From Echinicola pacifica DSM 19836 (GTDB taxonomy: Bacteria; Bacteroidota; Bacteroidia; Cytophagales; Cyclobacteriaceae), in NCBI RefSeq assembly GCF_000373245.1, contig NZ_KB890739.1, positions 96,491 to 160,490 on the forward strand: 64,000 nucleotides of DNA, in the 5' to 3' direction. Positions 16,361-25,524 of this stretch are shown piece after piece. How positions within the stretch are numbered: position 1 is the stretch's first letter; each line of letters opens with the position of its first letter. The notes beneath the pieces are model-generated. The model was not told the origin of the DNA. It searched no databases and saw nothing but the letters and a program-made list of their open reading frames with translations. Both the position numbers and the translations under genes were made by a program.

Positions 16361-18178
16361 TTAGTCCAGGGGTACATTAATATTGATCGTGGTGCCTTTG
16401 CCTTTTTCGGATTGGATGACACACTGTCCATTGATAAAATTCGCCCTTTCGCGGATATTGAACAAGCCATGGCCGGAGGCCGAGAAATGCCCTTTTTCTT
16501 CCAGCTTACTTATATCAAACCCTTTGCCATCATCGGCAATTTCTACATTTAGAAATTGGGAATTATGGGTTAAAGTGATCTTAATTTCCTGCGCTTGGGC
16601 ATATTTTATTGCATTATTGACCGCCTCCTGGCATATCCTATAGAGGTTGTTTTCGATCTTTCCTTCCAGACGACTGATAAAACCAGTTTGATTTTCGAAG
16701 TTTACCTGTACATCGGAGAGCTTGGAGATTTCCTTGCAAAACTTATTTAGTACCGGCACGATACCATAATCAGAAAGTGCACTTGGGGTAAGGTTAAAAG
16801 AGATTCTGCGGACCTCTTTGATGACATTCTTTAGTAGATCCTTGGAGGTGTTTAGCTTGTCCCTTTCCACATCTGATTTCACCGTATGTATCCCTTCTAA
16901 GTTGAACTTCATGGCGGATAGCAACTGGCCAATACCATCATGCATATCTCTGGAAATGCGTTTTCTTTCCTCTTCCTGCCCTTCCAGGATCAATGCAGAG
17001 CGAAATTGTTGCTCTTTTACGCGCTTTTCGATTCTCTCGCGATTGATTTCCTGGGAGATGGCCTCGGCTTCTTTCTTCTCTGTCTCATCGGTGGCAATGA
17101 CGATAAGAGTCCCCACCTGTCCATCATCCCCCATGGTGGGCGTGATATTCATTTTTAGCCAGACGAAATCCCCCGCCGTATTCGTAACCTTAATGTCGCC
17201 CGACCAATTTTTTCCCGTCAAGGTCAGCTTTTGAATGTTCTGAACATATTGCCCATCATAGCCTTGCTCCTTCAGCCATTGAAAGATATTGCTGGGCTTT
17301 TCCTCTTCAAACTCCATGATCCTGATGAATGGATCGGAGAGAAAAATGATATTTCCGTCAGGATCAGACTTTGCAAATACCGTAAAATCTTCCACGGTAA
17401 TATCCACTTCCAGGAGATCCTGATAGGCCAACTCCAGGGAACTGTAAAGCGAACTTATTTCCAGCGTCATCTTTCTGGCTTTCTGCTCGCTTTGCATGAG
17501 CTTTTTGAAGGCTTTGCGGATGGTTTTTGCGGAGGGGATAAAGATGAAAAATATCTCAAAGGCGATCACTCCAAGCGAGAGGATGAGCAGAAAAACCTCG
17601 ATACTCTGCAGGTTGGTTACTTTCCCTTTGACCTCATGGTCATATTGGAACACTATTTTTTCCATTCCCTCTAGGAAAGCCTGCTCATGCCTAATGATGG
17701 TTTGGATTCCTGGCCGAAGCTGGTCTATGGCAGTTAAGGGGTTTTCTCTGAGTATACGAATGATGCTTTGAGCACCATCGACCATCTTCTGGTGATCGGT
17801 CTCAATAGTGGCAAAAAGCTCCTCGATGGTCTTGCTGTTTCTCCCGTGTGTTTCTAAGGTCGGATTGCCAAATTTCAAGCCTTGATGTGCGGTGTGCCAT
17901 TCTTCTACCGACTCTGTCAATTGCTCCAAGAGGGCTTCACGGCCAGGAAGGTCTGTATTATCATCTAGGAGTAATACGGTTTTTGCAATGCGCTGGCTCA
18001 GCATTCGTTGCCTGCCGGCCAGGTTTATAAGGCGGGAGTCATCCTTCTGTTCGTTGATGAATTTCTGAACAAGAATCTGGCTGAGGATGATACTCGTGGC
18101 GATAGCGCTTAAAGCAATTAGGTAATACCTAACCAGTTTCTGGTATTTTGGACGTTCGTGGAGGTTGAGGTTTTCCAT
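16361..18178 (-). CDS. NarX-like sensor histidine kinase with PilJ/P-box sensor and PAS domain
   Basis: 605 residues from the ATG at 18178, with AAGGA next to it; a GTG at 18214 could extend it by 12. Membrane segments at about 17-36 and 193-215 flank a periplasmic helical region. Right after the first segment, LINLAGRQRMLSQRI (50-64) matches the P-box of NarX/NarQ, including the Gly and Arg that contact nitrate. A coiled region, a PAS domain (about 262-380), and a HisKA_3 dimerisation domain follow, with H413 in RDMHDGIGQLL. The ATPase domain has DDGKGFD and GHGLFNIRERA. It should sense nitrate or nitrite and phosphorylate the adjacent regulator. Confidence 0.88.
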   Translation of the reverse strand: MENLNLHERPKYQKLVRYYLIALSAIATSIILSQILVQKFINEQKDDSRLINLAGRQRMLSQRIAKTVLLLDDNTDLPGREALLEQLTESVEEWHTAHQGLKFGNPTLETHGRNSKTIEELFATIETDHQKMVDGAQSIIRILRENPLTAIDQLRPGIQTIIRHEQAFLEGMEKIVFQYDHEVKGKVTNLQSIEVFLLILSLGVIAFEIFFIFIPSAKTIRKAFKKLMQSEQKARKMTLEISSLYSSLELAYQDLLEVDITVEDFTVFAKSDPDGNIIFLSDPFIRIMEFEEEKPSNIFQWLKEQGYDGQYVQNIQKLTLTGKNWSGDIKVTNTAGDFVWLKMNITPTMGDDGQVGTLIVIATDETEKKEAEAISQEINRERIEKRVKEQQFRSALILEGQEEERKRISRDMHDGIGQLLSAMKFNLEGIHTVKSDVERDKLNTSKDLLKNVIKEVRRISFNLTPSALSDYGIVPVLNKFCKEISKLSDVQVNFENQTGFISRLEGKIENNLYRICQEAVNNAIKYAQAQEIKITLTHNSQFLNVEIADDGKGFDISKLEEKGHFSASGHGLFNIRERANFINGQCVIQSEKGKGTTININVPLD

Positions 18179-18201
18179 TCCTTGCTGATAAAGCAGCAAA
18201 G

Positions 18202-18207
18202 TACGTA
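18202..18207. promoter_or_regulatory. Possible TACGTA half-site upstream of the histidine kinase
   Basis: TACGTA followed by AAAACC and ACTTA, 24 bp upstream of the kinase ATG. Only the first half matches the operator; the second is degenerate. A single 6-mer can easily arise by chance, so autoregulation is only a suggestion. Confidence 0.2.
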
Positions 18208-18241
18208 AAACCACTTAAAAAAATAAGTAAATTAGGTTTCT

Positions 18242-20137
18242 TTATTGGTTGAGGTCCTTTGTTAAAAGAATCCCATTCAAAGTTGTGATTTCCTGACCAC
18301 TGGTAATAGAACCATTTACGATGATTCGGCGAATGATTAATTTCGTTTTTAAATCAGGAAACTGCTGTTCCCAGGTTAAAGTATCAACGGAATAGGTAGC
18401 GTAGTGGACTTTTCCTGTGATTGCCAAGAGCTTTAGCTTTGGTTTGAGATTGATGAGGTAAGTACTTGAATCTGATTTTAATTCCAAATTGGTGTTTTGG
18501 CCCATCAGCTTTAGCGAATAAGTTTTTTCATTGATGTTATAGGTGTTTTCAATTTCACCCGATAAATCAAATTCCATCGAATAATCATACCCTTTTATAG
18601 AATAGGCCTGCTCGTCAGCAATACTCGCTGTATAAGAATTATAATCACTAAAAGAGCCATTTTCCGGTACTCCGATGGTCTTTAGATAGAGTGTGCTGGC
18701 TAGATTATTATGGTAATTAGAACTGTCGTAAAGTACTTTGAGAATACCTTTCATATCTTGAGAAAACCAATCATTCATAGATTCCAGACCATGGTTTTCC
18801 TCCAGGTAGCGGGTGATAGAGTTTATATCGTTCACCTGCTTTTGGGTAGCGACAGGTTTATTTTCGGTGGTGATTATTTCAGGGCTTTTTTTAGTGTCCA
18901 CAGCTACTAATTCAGGTAGTTGAGTCTTATCCCAGATCGTTTCTTTGATTACTTTATCTCCAAGTAGTAAGTGGGTTGCTCTCAGTTGGGATTTTAAGCG
19001 CCTAAATTGACTGCGCTCACTCACGGCATAGATTCCCCATGGCCCAAAGGAGGTGATCAGCAACATGAAGGCAAGTGATATGGGGATGAATTTTATATTT
19101 TTGAAACCTAATACAAAATAAAAACTAACAAAGGTCAGCCAGGCGCCCAGGAGTACGATAAGGTACCTGTTGATGGTGATGCCGTAATCATTTATTCGTA
19201 TGCCTATGGCAAAATAAAGCACCAGAATCAAGGGGATCAATAGCCCATAATAAACCATTGAGGATATTTCTATCCAGCGTTGCCCATTTGATTTGCGATT
19301 GGGATAGAGCAATAAAAAAGTGAAAATACCCAATATGGATATGCAAATGACCAGATAGGTGACGATGCCTTTTGGCCAGTCCCAGGACATGGTGACCTTG
19401 ATCGTATAGCTATAGAGTATGAGTAAATAAACAGTCAGGAGTGGTAATAGAATATACTGACTGAAGATTTTCAGCCCTTTAGGATAGAATATTTCATTAT
19501 CCATTGCTTCTAGATCCCTTGGAGTTTTGCTCAGGAATATCCACGTATTCACTAGACCAATGGACCAGATGAAGATTTGCACATAGGTGCTTGAATCGAA
19601 CTTATACTCGAATAATGAAGTGATGGCTGCCAGGGCCAGGGAGCTGCCAATGGCAATTACCATTGAAAAGAGCAGTGAGGCCAGAATGTTTAAGAAGAGA
19701 ACCTTATTATAATTCCAAAATGCCAGGGTATGTGAATCTCTCAAATAGGGTAAAAAGGAGACCACAAGGTGTACACAGACGCTGAAAACTGCAAATCGGT
19801 AATAGGGAGTGAAGGGATTATGGCTGGAGGTGCCATCAGGGAGAGAAATATAAATCAGCATCAAAACTACCAGACCCACCACTTGGGCTATGGTTCTATA
19901 AGGTCCCTTAATACCTTTTTTTTCGATAAGAATTTTAATGGAAAAAAACGCAGATATCCCCAATACTGCCACAAGCATGAGGTTCATTAATGGAAAGGGA
20001 TTATCCACTGTATCCCAAAACTCATTCAAATAGGTGGCCACTGTTGCCGCTATACATGCGGAAATTATCACCAAAGGAAATCGCTTAAGTGAATAGGTGG
20101 CGCTTTGGGTTAAATAGTCAATGGACGGGAGTTTCAT
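18242..20137 (-). CDS. DUF4153-family multi-spanning membrane protein
   Basis: 631 residues. The first two thirds hold about ten to twelve hydrophobic segments, including one near 22-40 and a run between about 225 and 390. The last third (about 400-631) is soluble and beta-rich. The pattern and segments such as YPNRKSNGQRWIEIS and ITSFGPWGIYAVSERSQFRRL match DUF4153 proteins, whose role is unknown. It lies 63 bp upstream of the histidine kinase in the same direction and may share its transcript, but nothing in the sequence links it to nitrate. Confidence 0.75.
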   Translation of the reverse strand: MKLPSIDYLTQSATYSLKRFPLVIISACIAATVATYLNEFWDTVDNPFPLMNLMLVAVLGISAFFSIKILIEKKGIKGPYRTIAQVVGLVVLMLIYISLPDGTSSHNPFTPYYRFAVFSVCVHLVVSFLPYLRDSHTLAFWNYNKVLFLNILASLLFSMVIAIGSSLALAAITSLFEYKFDSSTYVQIFIWSIGLVNTWIFLSKTPRDLEAMDNEIFYPKGLKIFSQYILLPLLTVYLLILYSYTIKVTMSWDWPKGIVTYLVICISILGIFTFLLLYPNRKSNGQRWIEISSMVYYGLLIPLILVLYFAIGIRINDYGITINRYLIVLLGAWLTFVSFYFVLGFKNIKFIPISLAFMLLITSFGPWGIYAVSERSQFRRLKSQLRATHLLLGDKVIKETIWDKTQLPELVAVDTKKSPEIITTENKPVATQKQVNDINSITRYLEENHGLESMNDWFSQDMKGILKVLYDSSNYHNNLASTLYLKTIGVPENGSFSDYNSYTASIADEQAYSIKGYDYSMEFDLSGEIENTYNINEKTYSLKLMGQNTNLELKSDSSTYLINLKPKLKLLAITGKVHYATYSVDTLTWEQQFPDLKTKLIIRRIIVNGSITSGQEITTLNGILLTKDLNQ

Positions 20138-20387
20138 ACAGCAATCCTCAAGTTAAGAGAATTGCAATTTAAAACAAATATATTGAAGTGATGGGGGATT
20201 GTCGATTTTAACAATATAATACCAATATCAGAGGGATTACTGGTGAAAATTCAGGTATAGCTTAGTCGCTTAATGCCTACTAAACCGGCCCTAAAGAGTG
20301 CTGTGGAGCGCTATAGTTAGCTTAAAAATGGATAAAGCCAGAGCTTATGCTATGAGATAAAAGAGGCAGAACCCCTCAGCCAACGAG

Positions 20388-20407
20388 TCATCCTATTAAT
20401 AGGATGA
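20388..20407. repeat. 20-bp perfect palindrome
   Basis: TCATCCTATTAATAGGATGA lies in the 420-bp gap between the DUF4153 gene and nirD. It is self-complementary and has no T tract. It could be an operator or the stem of a weak terminator. The rest of 20138-20440 shows no gene. Confidence 0.4.
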
Positions 20408-20441
20408 CCACTTTGGAGCTGGCGGAAATTAATTATGATCC

Positions 20442-20476
20442 ATAAAAAAGGCAGGATTGACATAAAATCCTGCCTT
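20442..20476 (-). terminator. Rho-independent terminator of the nirB-nirD operon
   Basis: Read on the minus strand, a 10-bp stem AAGGCAGGAT/ATCCTGCCTT (20467-20476 with 20448-20457) around a nine-base loop is followed by a run of six T. It sits about 85 bp beyond the nirD stop. Confidence 0.85.
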
Positions 20477-20559
20477 AGTAAATGAAAAATAGGTCTTCTA
20501 CTAATTATGCTGTCTGAATGATGAATCAGGGGTTCATTAAGTGGCGTTTTTCGGGAGAT

Positions 20560-20934
20560 TTATTCAAAACCTACGTAAACAAAACCCTCTTCAATCTTAA
20601 TGGGGTAGGTGGCGATATCGCAGGTATCTCCATTGATGTTTTTTCCGGTTTTGAGGGAAAAAGTCTTTTTATGAAAAGGGCAAGCCACCTTAGGCTCTCC
20701 CTCAGAAGAGCCGATCATTCCCCTGGAAAGTATCATTTGCATTTTATGCGGGCAGAGGTTTTGGCAGGCATACCATTCGTTGCGTCGAGAAAAGTTGAAT
20801 ATCGCAATCTGAAGATCATTATACTTGATGCAGGCACCGCCATTTTCTGGAATGGCGCTCACCTCCGCGGCTTTATACCAAGTGCTAACTTTCGATGTGT
20901 CCGCAGTTTTATATTTTTCGAGTTCTGAGATCAT
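20560..20934 (-). CDS. nirD: Nitrite reductase (NAD(P)H) small subunit, Rieske-type
   Basis: 124 residues. The Rieske [2Fe-2S] ligands are C61-x-H63 (CPH) and C85-x2-H88 (CPFH), in the short form typical of NirD. It partners NirB in the cytoplasmic reduction of nitrite to ammonium. It follows nirB by 83 bp on the same strand and is closed by a strong terminator. Confidence 0.93.
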   Translation of the reverse strand: MISELEKYKTADTSKVSTWYKAAEVSAIPENGGACIKYNDLQIAIFNFSRRNEWYACQNLCPHKMQMILSRGMIGSSEGEPKVACPFHKKTFSLKTGKNINGDTCDIATYPIKIEEGFVYVGFE

Positions 20935-21017
20935 ACTAAATAAATGTTATGAGATTGATGCTAAGAAATTTTCTTGAAGGTATTTGCCTATTTTCAGGAA
21001 GACCGCTAGTCAGCGGC

Positions 21018-23510
21018 TTACCAGGCAGCGGGGATCTTTTGACCTCTCATATCTGTCCATTTGAGGCTAGGGTCTTCCACATCTGCATTGACAAAGTGCT
21101 TAAATTTTGCGCGTAGAGCAGGATTGTTTACCACGTCTTTCCACTCGCAAGAATAGGTGTCTATCATAAACTGCATTTCCCTTTCGAGTTCTTCACCTAT
21201 CCCCAAGGAGTCATTGACCACCACATCTCTGACATAGTCCAGTCCCCCTTCCAATTTATTGAGCCAGGTGGCGGTTCGGGTCAGTGGTTCTGCGGTACGG
21301 ATATAGAACATCAGGAATCTATCGATGAACTTAAGGCAAGTTTCGGTATCCACATCATTGATGAGCAGCAGGGCATGTTGCGGTTTTGAGCCACCATTGC
21401 CACAGATATAGAGGTTCCAGCCTTTCTCGGTGGCGATGATACCAAAATCCTTACTTTGGGCCTCGGCACATTCGCGGATACAGCCTGATACGGCCCCTTT
21501 GAGCTTATGAGGGGAGCGTAGTCCCCGGTATCGCTCTTCCACTTGGATGGCAAAAGACACCGAATCCTGGACGCCGTATCGGCACCAGGTGCTTCCCACG
21601 CAGCTTTTGACGGTTCTCAGTGATTTGCCGTAGGCATGCCCGCTTTCAAAGCCCGCATTTATGAGTTCTTCCCATATATCCGGCAGCAAGTCCACTCTAG
21701 CGCCAAACATATCGATGCGTTGGCCACCTGTGATTTTGGTGTAGAGCTTATATTTTTTGGCAACTTCGCCAATGACGATGAGTTTCTCGGGAGTGATTTC
21801 TCCACCAGGAATCCGAGGTACCACGCTATAAGTACCGCCACGCTGGATATTGGCAAGAAATCGGTCATTGGTATCCTGGATGGTGTCCTGCTCCGTGATC
21901 AGCTCATTCCAGGTGCTGGATAGGATAGAGGCCACCGCTGGCTTGCAAGTTTCGCAGCCATCTCCCTGGCCCACCTCATCGAGAAGGGAGTCGAAGGTCT
22001 TTATTTTTTTGATCTTTACGATATCGAGTAGCTCTTGTCGGCTGTATTCGAAGTGCTCACATAATACGTTTTTGACCGCTCTGCCCATCGCTTTCAACTG
22101 GTACTTCAGTAGGTCATTGACCATAGGCATACAGCCACCACAGCCAGTTCCGGCCTTTGTACAGGCCTTGATCTCGTCCACCTTGCTGACCCCGTCTTCG
22201 GTTATGATTTTGCAGATATCACCTTTGGTGACATTCTCACAGGAACAGATCTGAGCCTCATCAGGGAGGTTTTCCACTCCAGCTCCAGCAGCTTCTTTGC
22301 CTCCCCGGGCACCAAGGATCAGGTCCTCAGGCTCTGGAGGAAGCGGCATTTTGTTTTGGGTCATCTGCAGGAGCATATTATAAGCAGATGCTTCACCGAC
22401 GAGTATCCCACCCACCAGGCGTTTGCCGTCAGTGGATATATTTATTCTTTTATAGATTCCAGAGTTTTTGTTTTCATAAACGATGGGAATGGTCGGCTCG
22501 ATCTGCCCGAAAGGGTCTCCGAAGCTCGCCACATCCACTCCAATTAGCTTAAGCTTGGTGGACATGTCAAAACCCATAAATGGCTTTACCTCATCATTGA
22601 CGATCTGATTTACCACTTGGGAGGCCATCTCATAGCCTGGGGCTACCAGTCCATATACCATTTCCTTGTAGGAGGCGGCTTCGCCAATGGCATATATATC
22701 AGGGTCCTCTGTTTGAAGGAACTCATTGACGATGACTCCCCCTCGGGCGGCGGTGGCCAGGCCACATTCGGCTGCCAGCTCATCCCGTGGCTTGATGCCC
22801 GCAGATATGATGAGCATATCTGTTTCCAGCTTGCTGCCATCAGTAAATTCCAGACCAGTTAGCTTACCGTTTCCAGTTATTTTTTGGGTGTTCTTTGATA
22901 GAAGTATGTTAATTCCTAAAGCTTCAAGTTTTCCCTGGAGGATAGAGGATCCCGCCTCGTCAAGCTGCCGGGGCATTAGGCGAGGAGCAAATTCCACGAC
23001 ATGGGCGGCCAGGTTCATGTCCAGCACAGCTTTGGCGGCTTCAAGGCCAAGTAGTCCACCGCCAATTACGGCCGCAGATTTAGCCTTTTTGCTATAATCT
23101 AAGATGGCATCCAAGTCCTCAAGGGTCCGGTAAACGAAGACCCCTTTCTTATCCACCCCATTGATTGGCGGTACAAATGCCCCCGAGCCAGTGGCGATGA
23201 TTAGCTTGTCATACGTATAGTCCACCCCAGTATGGGTGATGACTTGCTTGTCTTCCCTATTGATCTGCACGATGAGCTCGTTGGTGTGGAGGTCGATATT
23301 ATTCTCCTCATACCAGGAGCGTGGAGCCATCATCAGGTCCTTTGCTGTTGATCCGGAAAAATAGGCACTTAAATGGACCCTGTCATAGGCCGGCCATGGT
23401 TCCTCTCCAAAAACCGTTATGTCTATATGTTCTTCGGTAGTTTTGGCTCTTAATTTTTCGCAAAATTTATAACCTACCATTCCGTTTCCGATTACTATTA
23501 TCTTTGTCAT
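21018..23510 (-). CDS. nirB: Nitrite reductase (NAD(P)H) large subunit
   Basis: 830 residues, full family length. Domains in order: FAD/NAD(P)H oxidoreductase (IVIGNGMVGYKFCE at the N-terminus, AAVIGGGLLGLEAA near 145); BFD-like [2Fe-2S] domain (CSCENV to GCGGC, about 420-466); a second shorter Cys block with CETCKP; ferredoxin-like half domain; and the sirohaem/[4Fe-4S] domain with the Cys motifs CVGSTWC and CIREC. It reduces nitrite to ammonium by six electrons from NAD(P)H. The TACGTA operator is 86 bp upstream, shared with divergent cobA. Its Cys content looks intact. Confidence 0.96.
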   Translation of the reverse strand: MTKIIVIGNGMVGYKFCEKLRAKTTEEHIDITVFGEEPWPAYDRVHLSAYFSGSTAKDLMMAPRSWYEENNIDLHTNELIVQINREDKQVITHTGVDYTYDKLIIATGSGAFVPPINGVDKKGVFVYRTLEDLDAILDYSKKAKSAAVIGGGLLGLEAAKAVLDMNLAAHVVEFAPRLMPRQLDEAGSSILQGKLEALGINILLSKNTQKITGNGKLTGLEFTDGSKLETDMLIISAGIKPRDELAAECGLATAARGGVIVNEFLQTEDPDIYAIGEAASYKEMVYGLVAPGYEMASQVVNQIVNDEVKPFMGFDMSTKLKLIGVDVASFGDPFGQIEPTIPIVYENKNSGIYKRINISTDGKRLVGGILVGEASAYNMLLQMTQNKMPLPPEPEDLILGARGGKEAAGAGVENLPDEAQICSCENVTKGDICKIITEDGVSKVDEIKACTKAGTGCGGCMPMVNDLLKYQLKAMGRAVKNVLCEHFEYSRQELLDIVKIKKIKTFDSLLDEVGQGDGCETCKPAVASILSSTWNELITEQDTIQDTNDRFLANIQRGGTYSVVPRIPGGEITPEKLIVIGEVAKKYKLYTKITGGQRIDMFGARVDLLPDIWEELINAGFESGHAYGKSLRTVKSCVGSTWCRYGVQDSVSFAIQVEERYRGLRSPHKLKGAVSGCIRECAEAQSKDFGIIATEKGWNLYICGNGGSKPQHALLLINDVDTETCLKFIDRFLMFYIRTAEPLTRTATWLNKLEGGLDYVRDVVVNDSLGIGEELEREMQFMIDTYSCEWKDVVNNPALRAKFKHFVNADVEDPSLKWTDMRGQKIPAAW

Positions 23511-23596
23511 AATTGAGTCGTTTGGAGTTGATCTAAGTAATTCGTCTGAGTTAGTGACCTATTTACATCGGCTAAATTAGATATTATTTTTAATAA

Positions 23597-23612
23597 TACG
23601 TAAAAATACGTA
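23597..23612. promoter_or_regulatory. TACGTA-N4-TACGTA operator between nirB and cobA
   Basis: TACGTAAAAATACGTA, identical to the moaD-upstream site. It lies 86 bp from the nirB start and 58 bp from the cobA start, so one palindromic site could control both divergent genes. Relative to the likely cobA -7 box it covers the -33 region, a position suited to activation. Confidence 0.75.
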
Positions 23613-23622
23613 TAAAAATACT

Positions 23623-23630
23623 TAAATTTG
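23623..23630 (+). promoter_or_regulatory. Likely -7 box of the cobA promoter
   Basis: TAAATTTG matches the Bacteroidetes -7 consensus TAnnTTTG. It begins ten bases after the operator and about 40 bp before the cobA ATG. No canonical -33 TTTG is seen; the operator occupies that place. Confidence 0.45.
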
Positions 23631-23670
23631 TTTTGTGTTTTAAGTACTGATACGTTAAAAAACTACTGAT

Positions 23671-24420
23671 ATGAAACGATTGACCTTAGTAGGAGCAGGA
23701 CCGGGAGACCCGGAATTAATCACCATTAAGGGCATGAAGGCCCTCCAGACTGCTGATGTAGTCTTATATGATGCACTAGCAAATCCTGCTTTATTAGAAT
23801 ATGTTCCCGAGTCGGCCATCAGGGTTTTTGTGGGTAAGCGAGCAGGGCTTCACCACCGACAGCAGCGGGAGATTAATAAGATGATCGTGAAGTACGCAGA
23901 GACCTGCGGACATGTGGTGCGCCTAAAGGGCGGCGATCCATATGTATTTGGCAGAGGTCATGAGGAGTTGGAGTACGCAGCCAGGTATGGGGTAGAGACC
24001 AGCTACGTACCCGGGATAAGTAGTGCCATGGCGGTGCCTGGCCTGACGGGAGTGCCTCTCACCAAAAGAGGAGTCAATGAGAGCTTCTGGGTGGTAACGG
24101 GTACCCTAAAGGATCATAGCATCGCCAGTGACCTTCATCATGCAGCTCAGTCTTCAGCGACGGTGATGATACTTATGGGCATGAAGAAACTTCCGGAGAT
24201 CATCGCCCTATTTGCAAAATATAGAGGAGTGGCGGAGCCCATTGGGATTATTCAGGAGGGCAGTACGGAGCGGCAGCGGACGCTGTTTGGCGACCTAGGT
24301 AATATAGGGGAGCGGCAGCAAAAGGAAAACCTTGCGGCGCCAGCGATTATCGTTATCGGTCAGGTGGTCCATGAGCGGGAGCGTGTGTTGAACTTATTAA
24401 AAGAGGTGGAGCGGGCTTAA
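23671..24420 (+). CDS. cobA: Uroporphyrinogen-III C-methyltransferase (SUMT)
   Basis: 249 residues. It has LVGAGPGDPELITIKG (5-20), DALANPALL, the KGGDPYVFGRG SAM-binding loop (about 90-100), and TGVPLTKRG. It makes precorrin-2, the first step to the sirohaem that NirB needs. It contains only the methyltransferase domain; the dehydrogenase/ferrochelatase step must be encoded elsewhere. It is divergent from nirB and shares its operator. The DUF4202 gene follows 81 bp downstream. Confidence 0.95.
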   Translation: MKRLTLVGAGPGDPELITIKGMKALQTADVVLYDALANPALLEYVPESAIRVFVGKRAGLHHRQQREINKMIVKYAETCGHVVRLKGGDPYVFGRGHEELEYAARYGVETSYVPGISSAMAVPGLTGVPLTKRGVNESFWVVTGTLKDHSIASDLHHAAQSSATVMILMGMKKLPEIIALFAKYRGVAEPIGIIQEGSTERQRTLFGDLGNIGERQQKENLAAPAIIVIGQVVHERERVLNLLKEVERA

Positions 24421-24501
24421 ATCTTCTGCCAATCGCCAGGGATTTTTTTTACTCTCATCAAAAGCCCTTAAATTGCCAGCCTAAACTCAGCGCTGATAAT
24501 C

Positions 24502-25092
24502 ATGGAAAGCAAATTTAAACAGACAATGGAGGCCTTCGACAAGGTCAATTCTCAGGACCCTTTTATGGAATTGGTGAATGGCGAGGAGATGCCCAAGGAA
24601 TTGCTGTATAGCCAAAGGATGACAGAGATGTTATTGGAATTCTATCCTACAGCCTCCGAGACCCTGCAGTTGGCGGCTCGCTGTCAGCATATCAGGCGCT
24701 GGGCTATCCCTAGAGATGATTACCCTATGGATAGGAAGGGCTATCTGGAATGGCGCACCGCATTGAAGAAATTTCACGGCAAGCTGGCAGCGGAGATCAT
24801 GGCTGAAAATGGCTATGGTGAAGAAGCGATCAGTAAAGTGGACGATTTGCTTAATAAGAGAAGGCTCAAAACAGACCCGGAGGTGCAGGCGCTGGAAGAT
24901 GTGGTTTGTTTAGTGTTTTTGAAATATTACTTCGATCCATTTATTGCGAAGCATAAAGAAGAGGAAACTAAGCTGATCGATATCGTCCAAAAAACATGGA
25001 GAAAGATGTCACCAAAAGGTCATGATGCAGCCTTGGCTATGTCACATTCCACTGCTGCCCTGGCGATAGTCCAGAAGGCACTGCAAGACTAA
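24502..25092 (+). CDS. DUF4202-family protein linked to nitrite/sulfite reduction loci
   Basis: 196 residues, soluble and helical. The central block AARCQHIRRWAIPRDDYP, followed by RKGYLEWR, is the signature I associate with DUF4202. The His, Asp and Arg residues, with LEDVVCLVFL and MSHSTAA later, hint at a metal-dependent HD-like fold, but no reaction is known to me. It follows cobA in the same direction, so it likely belongs to the nitrite/sirohaem unit. Its role may lie in sirohaem handling or in protecting against reactive intermediates; both are guesses. Confidence 0.7.
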   Translation: MESKFKQTMEAFDKVNSQDPFMELVNGEEMPKELLYSQRMTEMLLEFYPTASETLQLAARCQHIRRWAIPRDDYPMDRKGYLEWRTALKKFHGKLAAEIMAENGYGEEAISKVDDLLNKRRLKTDPEVQALEDVVCLVFLKYYFDPFIAKHKEEETKLIDIVQKTWRKMSPKGHDAALAMSHSTAALAIVQKALQD

Positions 25093-25524
25093 GGCGAAGC
25101 GTGGACTATGAGTACTCTTCGCTTTAGGGAAATAGCGAAGAACTGAATTGTATTTTTCAGCTTTTTTACTTTCGTTTGTCATTGTGGGGTGAATGGTAAG
25201 TATTTGTAGTGTAAATGTTTATTTTTTAGGGAGATATGTTCTTTTGCCCCTACAATAAGTATTTTTTTTGCTAGTTTCTCATCAAAATTATCCACTTATA
25301 TAAGGTTGATTGATTTCCTCATCATAATATCCTATACTGTATTATGGATTTGATGATGAGGGAATTCGTATTTATACAAACCTTCATTCGAAAGCCTTAA
25401 GCGTAAAAAATGAAAGAGAATTATCAGTAAGCTGATGTCCTGGATTTTAGCTTGAAGGGGATACTGCCGAGAAGCAAGGCTGAAAGAGACAATAACTCAA
25501 ATAACAATACAATCAAGTAAATTA
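25093..25524. other. Intergenic region with a stem-loop after the DUF4202 gene
   Basis: 432 bp without a gene I can support. AAGGCGAAG (25091-25099) pairs with CTTCGCTTT (25117-25125), one G-U pair included, right at the DUF4202 stop; it lacks a T tract, so it is a weak terminator candidate. The rest is AT-rich and should hold the promoter of the following large gene. Confidence 0.4.

Noticed and set aside
23205..24010. TACGTA 6-mers inside the nirB and cobA coding regions
   Set aside because: They are single, lie in coding sequence, and are expected by chance at about this frequency.
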